DNA of 64,000 nt, taken from Topomyia yanbarensis. Taxonomy: Eukaryota > Arthropoda > Insecta > Diptera > Culicidae. A model generated the notes under the pieces. It was not told the origin of the DNA. It was given only the letters and a program-made list of their open reading frames with translations, and did no database searches. Where the stretch lies: the NCBI RefSeq assembly GCF_030247195.1, contig NC_080672.1, positions 307,675,115 to 307,739,114 of the forward strand. Direction: 5' to 3'. The position numbers were made by a program, and so were the translations under genes. Shown here piece by piece: positions 58,808 to 64,000 of the stretch (the stretch's first letter is position 1; each line of letters begins with the position of its first letter).

Positions 58808-60052
58808 TTACGCCTGTATACTAAACGTAGAGTCCCACGCTTTGGCATTGACCTGTTTAAGGACCGCTTTCAGTCCTTGACCTGGTCCACACTCAAACGT
58901 CCGAGGGAAATAATCCCCAACTTTTCTTTCGTATATATTGTGTAACGTTTGTTCCCACTTAACAGGTCGCACGATTTGTTTCGGCAACTGGTTCAGTACA
59001 TGACCCGCATTACGGTATCGTTTGCCATCTACATTCGAGTGAACACTGATAATTGGATCCTCGATCTTTATCTTTTTCAGTGCCAGTGAAAAGGGCTCCA
59101 CGGCGGAGGCCATCAACTCGGTGTGAAATGCTCCATTAACAGGGAGTCTTTTGATTCGTTTTATGCCAAACGTTTTCATGTTCGCTTCGAGGTATTTTAA
59201 AGCTTCTTCATTTCCAGCAATTACCTAGAGTAAATATCAATGAGTGTCTTGCAAAATCATAAAAAAAATATTAAATACCTTGCAGCTAGGATACAAATAG
59301 TTTGCAATTTTGCACTCTGGATTTTCGATTCCTCGCAGTATACACCAGTTAACCGCTTCCTTGCAAGCTTCCCCTATCCGTGCATCCGGTCCATATAGCA
59401 CTGTACACATGCCACTTTTGCTCTGCTCGCTAGCAAGTTGCATCGCTTCCGCTCTAATCTGCACAAGCCGGAGGGCTCTGTCGAACGGCAATGCCCCGGC
59501 AAATACCAACGCACTAATTTCTCCCAAACTAAATCCAGCTGTCGCGAAACAATTTTCAATCGCATTCGGACGTTCCTCTTTAAGCTGCTCCAGAGCGGCC
59601 AGTGATGAAACCATTACCGCCGGCTGGCAGTATATCGTTTGATCGAGTTTAGCTTTTGGGCCTTCTAGGCATAGTTTGAGAAGATCGTAACCGAGCACTT
59701 CATTGGCCAGTGCGAAGATATCCCGAGCACCAGGATATTTCAGCAAGCGTGACGCCATTCCGACAAACTGAGCGCCTTGACCGGGAAACAAAATAATAGT
59801 TGTTTCTCGTGGATCAATCTTCGGTCTGATAGATTTGTTAGCTTGATCGCGATTAAAATGTGTTCCATCTACGTACGGAAGTGTGGCCCATCGATCCTGT
59901 TCACTGTGTGGTCGCACATCTTCAAAGCTTGCCGCATTATCGAGCAGTTCCTGCACTTTGTCCGTTCCTAGCGCAGCCGGTTTCTCCGGCGCAGTTTTGC
60001 GCCATAGTCGACTCGAACGGTATAGATTTCGAGTGACAATCTTCGAGTACAT
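58808..60052 (-). CDS. MCAT: Malonyl-CoA:acyl carrier protein transacylase, mitochondrial (MCAT)
   Basis: The gene has two exons: 60052-59279 (258 codons) and 59224-58808 (138 codons plus stop). The 54-nt intron has GTATTT at its donor and ends TACTCTAG, and the join reads ...YPSCK|VIAGNEEALKYL. The product is 396 residues, typical for insect MCAT. The enzyme moves malonyl from CoA to mitochondrial ACP, feeding type II fatty acid and lipoate synthesis. Visible motifs are FPGQGAQFVGM (89-99), the nucleophile elbow GFSLGE with Ser about 175, the catalytic histidine in NGAFHTELM (His about 292), and CGPGQGLKAVL near the end. The first ~30 residues are basic with hydroxylated residues (MYSKIVTRNLYRSSRLWRKT), consistent with a mitochondrial presequence. 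The gene is convergent with CTU2; its 5' end faces a possible divergent exon at 60215. The unspliced frame would end falsely in the intron. Confidence 0.95.
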
Positions 60053-60214
60053 GTTGCGCTCAAATAAAGATTATTGCTTTTGAATGAAGGCTCCAATGTT
60101 CCTACATTAATATTAGAATAATTTTTGATTTAAAATAATTCAGCTGTTAATGTAAACAAACTTCACGTTTTCATTCGGGCGAGATTTGTTCTGAATGTGA
60201 TCTAAAATTCAGAA
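60053..60214. promoter_or_regulatory. Possible shared promoter interval upstream of MCAT
   Basis: 162 bp separate the MCAT ATG (minus) from a candidate ATG on the plus strand at 60215. The interval is AT-rich with no TATA box I would trust. A bidirectional role is inferred only from the head-to-head spacing. Confidence 0.3.
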
Positions 60215-60288
60215 ATGTCATTCATTCAATCCGTTGGTCAGATTTTCAGGCGAGTTTGTTCGGGGCTGTTTAGGGTTGGATTTTATAG
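60215..60288 (+). CDS. Candidate first coding exon, unknown small protein
   Basis: An ATG in an AGAA-ATG context opens MSFIQSVGQIFRRVCSGLFRVGFY and stops at a consensus-like donor ATAG|GTCAGT. The peptide alternates basic and hydrophobic residues like a mitochondrial or membrane-targeting start. I do not recognise the protein. The next exon is not established; an in-frame open stretch after a CAACAG acceptor at 61456 exists but reads poorly as protein. Support is only position next to the MCAT promoter, the donor and the composition. Confidence 0.3.
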
Positions 60289-61390
60289 GTCAGTGTCAGT
60301 GCTGCCCGTTTACCATTCAGTTTTTTAAATTCGTTTCCTATCAATACCTTATGTAGGTTTATTTAAAATCCTTGAAACGAAACCAGAGCATAAAAAATAT
60401 TGTTCTGTGTGTAGGTGTTTTGTAGTGTATTATCGTTTGAATGTTTACAGAGCTCTTACGAGAAAAGACTACCTAATATGTCTGTTATCTATGCAAACGA
60501 CGTTATGAAAAGCACATGTTGAATTAATATACGTTAAACATGTGATTCGATGTGATTATTTCCAATGGTTGTCGGTTTCAGCAAAATTTTGATGAATTTT
60601 CATCAGCTGAAAGTTTCAACAAATCAAGTTGCCGAAAGATCGGCAATTAGAATTGATCCAATTTGACAGATTCGCTTTACTGACAATTCAGTAATTCAAA
60701 TTGACAATATTACTACCGGATTTATAGTAACCCAGCCCGGAATACTGAGAATTCTGCAATTGCGCTGTCAATTTGACTATTTCAATTGCTAGTTTTCAGC
60801 AAAGTGAATCCAACGTTGGTGAATCTGTTAAGTTTTATTTCTTACACACATTGAAAACTTGACTTGCATGTCAGTTATCAGTGCTAAAGGATAGAAAACA
60901 CTTACCTTTCTACCCAATATTCCAATTTGTGACATTTGGTATGTTCAGGGGTGTCTCATACATAGTCCAAATCAGTCATTTTTAACAATACTATCAGATA
61001 TTAAACTGATAAGATAAGATACTACACTTTAATTCTAGCCTTTGGGTCGAGAAACAATTATTCGAGAATACTGTTTAAAAATGATTATTTTCGACCTATG
61101 GCGGCTCCCATATTTTCGACAAATGAAACAACAATTACGAATGCCTTAAAATTCTGCGATAAATAATTTTATCTGAAATCCTACCTTTTTCTTAAAATCA
61201 TTCGACAAATAGATAGTAAATTAACATGCGGAGTGTTTTCTAGGTATTGACTTTTAAATGAATTAATATGAATATCATATACATATCATCCACACATTTT
61301 CAAAAAAAAAATGAAACGCAAACGATTTTTCCATTATAAAATAGTATATTGACAGTCGAGAAAGGTAAAAATTTGTTAAAATAATTATAT
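60289..61390. other. No gene seen
   Basis: Between 60590 and 60830, CAGCAAA, AATTGAC and GAATTC-type words recur in both orientations, suggesting an unresolved palindromic repeat. The rest is plain AT-rich sequence. Confidence 0.4.
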
Positions 61391-61879
61391 TCAATTCATA
61401 TACCAATATTTTATGTTACAATCTTCCTTGACCTGATTCAAAGTCTGTACCAACAGGTTATCGTGCTCAATAAAATTACAAATTACAAAATTACAATCCA
61501 ACACAACGATGTGCTTACCGAAAAAAACTGCCAGCACTGCTTGCCAGTCGAGTTTCGTTAGCTGCAGTGCTGGTAATGCACTTTCGCCTTCAACTCGGTG
61601 CAGTTTGTGTGAATCATCCGAAGTGTTAGGACAGTCAATCCGCGTCTCTCCGCTATTCGAACAATTCTGCAAATTTTTTCGCAAGGAACCTCCCAAAACT
61701 AACAACAAAATGTAAGTAAACAGTCTGGAACTATTTTCCTGTAAAAAACTTCTACCAGAACATGTTGGTTTGCATGAAAACGGGATTTTTTCCTCGCTGG
61801 ATCTGTGCCACCACGGGTGGAAAATTTTCATTTCAAGATGGCGGCCACATTTTACCTGCTGTTTTGTGGCTTGTACCAA
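61391..61879 (-). CDS. Orphan open reading frame of 162 codons, coding status doubtful
   Basis: This is the longest unexplained frame between MCAT and the right edge. The part between about 61700 and 61519 has higher GC and is flanked on the minus strand by an acceptor-like TTGTTGTTAG and a donor-like TTCG|GTAAGC. The opposite strand also offers a donor (AAAT|GTAAGT at 61709) ending a shorter frame, so strand is uncertain. No domain, signal peptide or known family is visible. It may be an exon of an unrecognised gene or chance. Confidence 0.2.
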   Translation of the reverse strand: MVQATKQQVKCGRHLEMKIFHPWWHRSSEEKIPFSCKPTCSGRSFLQENSSRLFTYILLLVLGGSLRKNLQNCSNSGETRIDCPNTSDDSHKLHRVEGESALPALQLTKLDWQAVLAVFFGKHIVVLDCNFVICNFIEHDNLLVQTLNQVKEDCNIKYWYMN

Positions 61880-62419
61880 TTAGATTTTCTTGTGGAATTA
61901 GTTTTTTTTTATTTCAACATGTATTTGGAATATTTTTTTAATGTTAACAGGAAATACTTTCAGCTATTTTTTGCTTTTAAATTCTGGAATATTCCAGGAA
62001 CTAGAGATAAACTGCGCATGTGTGTTTCTCATGTTTCAGCTGCTCCGTACCAGATTATCCCCACGGCTAGTCTCATCTTGTGTAGGTTAGCTTCTAGAAA
62101 ATTCCAGTATCTATAGTTACAGATACTTGCCTTAGTTGAAAAGGGTAATTTGTTCCAGCTTCAATAAATTCGATTTGATTGTTTAAAAAAATACATTGCG
62201 TATTTAAGGGTTAATCATGATTCATATGATACAGTGAAAGCCAGCATTGAGCGTACATCTGTGGTGAGATTTATTTGTCAATATTTGATGTAAATTGTCT
62301 ACATGTATTAAACTGGTAGCTGTTTTAACTTATTGGTTTTGCTATGATGAGCGCAGACAAAATTAGCAGAAGTTTTTAATTTCCAATAATTACAATAATG
62401 TCTTTACCGAAGATAATAA

Positions 62420-63130
62420 GTAGGAATAAACACAGCTTCAATATTTTTCATATATCCTATAGGAGATATCTATTGTCTACTAGTACAATCTGTTGAGTTC
62501 AAATCCTACTAGTGGGGGGTTTCCAAAATTTTCAATTTGATGCAAGATACCCAACTTCAGCAATAAACTAGACTCCATTTTGAACCTGTACTAGTTAGAT
62601 TTTTGCTCGCCGTAGCACATGTTCATAGGCACTCGATTTGCTGACTTGAAATGTAGATGGCTAAAGGAGTGAATCTTTGCTAAAACTATTGAGCTCTTGT
62701 CGACCGATGTCACGAATACTAATGCAGTTTCTTGATTGAAAAAAATCTCATTTGCTTTTGCCGTCTTTGTTTATTATTTTCAACATAGTTTATGTCATGT
62801 GAAGTGTACGTACATGAGCCGTAGCAAAGTCTGTAGAGAAATAAAGATATCTATAAGTAGAAAGATACTAAAGATATAAATACGGAGAAAGATACCACGC
62901 TTCGATATTTTTCATGCATACTATTGGGGCCATCCCTTTATTGCCATTAGTGCCGTCTGTTGGGTTAGTCTTACAAGTTTTTAGCGAAGATTCGCTTCTT
63001 TGGCCATCTACATTTCAGGTTAGCAAATCGAGTGTTTGTGTATATGCGCTGCGGTGAGCAAATATCTAACTAGTGCAGGTCAAAATGGTGTCAAGTTTAT
63101 TGCTGAAGTTGGGTATCTTTCTTGGCATTG
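62420..63130. repeat. Mirrored repeat block
   Basis: 62540-62695 and 62985-63125 are inverted copies (shared: GATACCCAACTTCAGCAATAAA, CTAGTTAGAT, GCTCACCG-like, GCACTCGATTTGCTGACTTGAAATG, AGATGGC). 62430-62520 and 62895-62965 are direct copies (CTTC(A/G)ATATTTTTCAT, TCTGTTG(A/G)GTT). Probably an element with long inverted arms; ends not resolved. Confidence 0.55.
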
Positions 63131-63568
63131 GAATTTGTTCTTTTTAAATGCTGAGCGATCATCGTTATCACAAAATTCACTTCCAGCTAAACATCGTAAT
63201 TTTTATTTTGAAAATGCTATTGTAATCAATGTGATTCAATTAATTGTAAACAAGATGGAGAAAATATCTAGTTTATCTGTGATAGTGATTTTTCCGGTAA
63301 CATCGATTAAAACAGTTTATTGGTAATGCAATTAACAATAAACCAATACTAGGGCCAATCGGTATTCAGATTTAGTACGTAACTTGATGTTGAATTCTAC
63401 TGTTTATCGTGGACTAGAGCGCACAATACGATTCTATCCAATAACTACTATTTCGGAACGGGCTCTGCATTAAATAGGGTAGACGAGCCTTTATTCATCT
63501 CAGGATGCCACTGTTAGCTGTCGCTGGAGTGCGCTTAAATAACTTTCAACATCTTTGCTTTATTACTA

Positions 63569-63730
63569 ATGGGATTTTTGATTGGTGTAGTGGAGTGCAC
63601 TGGTTTTGCATTTTCTAACAGAAATGTCAATGGAACATACCCAGTTTTCTACACACCTACTAGAAAGTGCAAAACGGTGCAGTTCCAGTGCACTCCACTA
63701 CACCGGTGTCAATCAATCGAAAATCCCATA
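63569..63730. mobile_element. Hairpin MITE with ATGGGATTTT(T/C)GATTG termini
   Basis: The left end ATGGGATTTTTGATTGGTGT and GTAGTGGAGTGCACTGG are mirrored at the right end with a small insertion. 162 bp; no coding. Confidence 0.7.
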
Positions 63731-63866
63731 AGAAGTAATACAATGAAAAATTTAGCCTGGAAAATGTAAAATATTCACGTTTGAGTATAAAGTCGAGCAC
63801 AACGCACCCCCTTATTCATCCATTTAAGCTAATAGAATTGAATAGATAGGGCAGACACTATTCTAA

Positions 63867-64000
63867 TTTTTTTTTATTTATAACCATATAGAGGTTTTGA
63901 CCTTCGAGTCATTCGCCTCTTTTCGGGTTAGCGAAATCTGTTTTTGGAAAAAACTCTAAACCTTTGTGCGGGGTTGGGAATCGAACCCAGATGAGCTGCG
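63867..64000 (-). mobile_element. tRNA-derived SINE (Feilai-like), cut by the window edge
   Basis: On the minus strand the window edge begins inside a pol III promoter: GGGTTCGATTCCC (63976-63988) is a B box. It is followed by AACCCGCACAAAGG-like text, GCTAACCCGAAAAGAGGCGAATGACTC, CCTCTATATGG and an A-rich tail at 63867. The organisation and the GAGGCGAATGAC block fit the tRNA-related SINEs of Aedes; the family name is from memory. Confidence 0.75.

Noticed and set aside
59310..59642. 110-codon plus-strand frame opposite MCAT
   Set aside because: Shadow of the MCAT coding exon, whose catalytic motifs are intact on the minus strand.
63976..63988. GGGAATCGAACCC as a tRNA gene
   Set aside because: It is a pol III B box, but the following sequence is SINE body with an A-rich tail and not a cloverleaf; the rest is beyond the window.

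Overview
The window looks like nuclear DNA from a culicine (Aedes-type) mosquito. The grounds are AT-rich, transposon-dense sequence with long introns, a tRNA-derived SINE of the kind common in Aedes at the right edge, many short palindromic MITEs, and three insect-like protein-coding genes. The genus is inferred, not demonstrated.

Positions 1-36281 hold no exon I can identify with confidence. They are probably intron or intergenic DNA upstream of the last exons of an ANKRD11/12-type gene. They contain hAT-like MITEs with 8-bp target duplications (5039-5515, 10184-10746), a palindromic fold-back element with a 9-bp duplication (12470-14181), a relic of a transposon protein (14735-15175, minus), a large CACGGAAAAAAAT-ended repeat element (21571-23730), and two decayed LINEs lying tail to tail (L1-like 30850-32830 plus; CR1-like 32863-34780 minus).

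Positions 36282-37161 and 46392-47784 are the last two coding exons of an ankyrin-repeat-domain 11/12-like nuclear regulator, plus strand. The 9.2-kb intron between them carries a tandem array of decayed histone-H3-derived units that keep the histone mRNA 3' stem-loop (37257-40072), a fold-back element built of AAAGGCCGAATCAC repeats (40081-41922) with a string of six GC-rich palindromes inside it, and a hAT-like palindrome (43590-44761).

Positions 48253-56333 are a transposon-rich spacer. It holds a second copy of the 9-bp-duplication fold-back family (48253-49998), a second TAG(A/G)GTGGGACA palindrome (50716-51586), a composite palindrome (52311-53005), and a 2.4-kb hAT-like element with another hAT-like element nested inside it (53056-55451 and 53775-54657).

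Positions 57044-60052 hold a compact convergent pair. CTU2 (plus strand) acts in cytosolic wobble-uridine thiolation of tRNA. MCAT (minus strand, one 54-nt intron) encodes the mitochondrial malonyl-CoA:ACP transacylase. Their 3' ends are about 420 bp apart with a perfect-hairpin MITE between them. The MCAT start faces a possible divergent first exon at 60215. Positions 60289-64000 contain further repeats and the SINE. The three genes have unrelated jobs and there is no sign of co-regulation other than the shared promoter interval next to MCAT.
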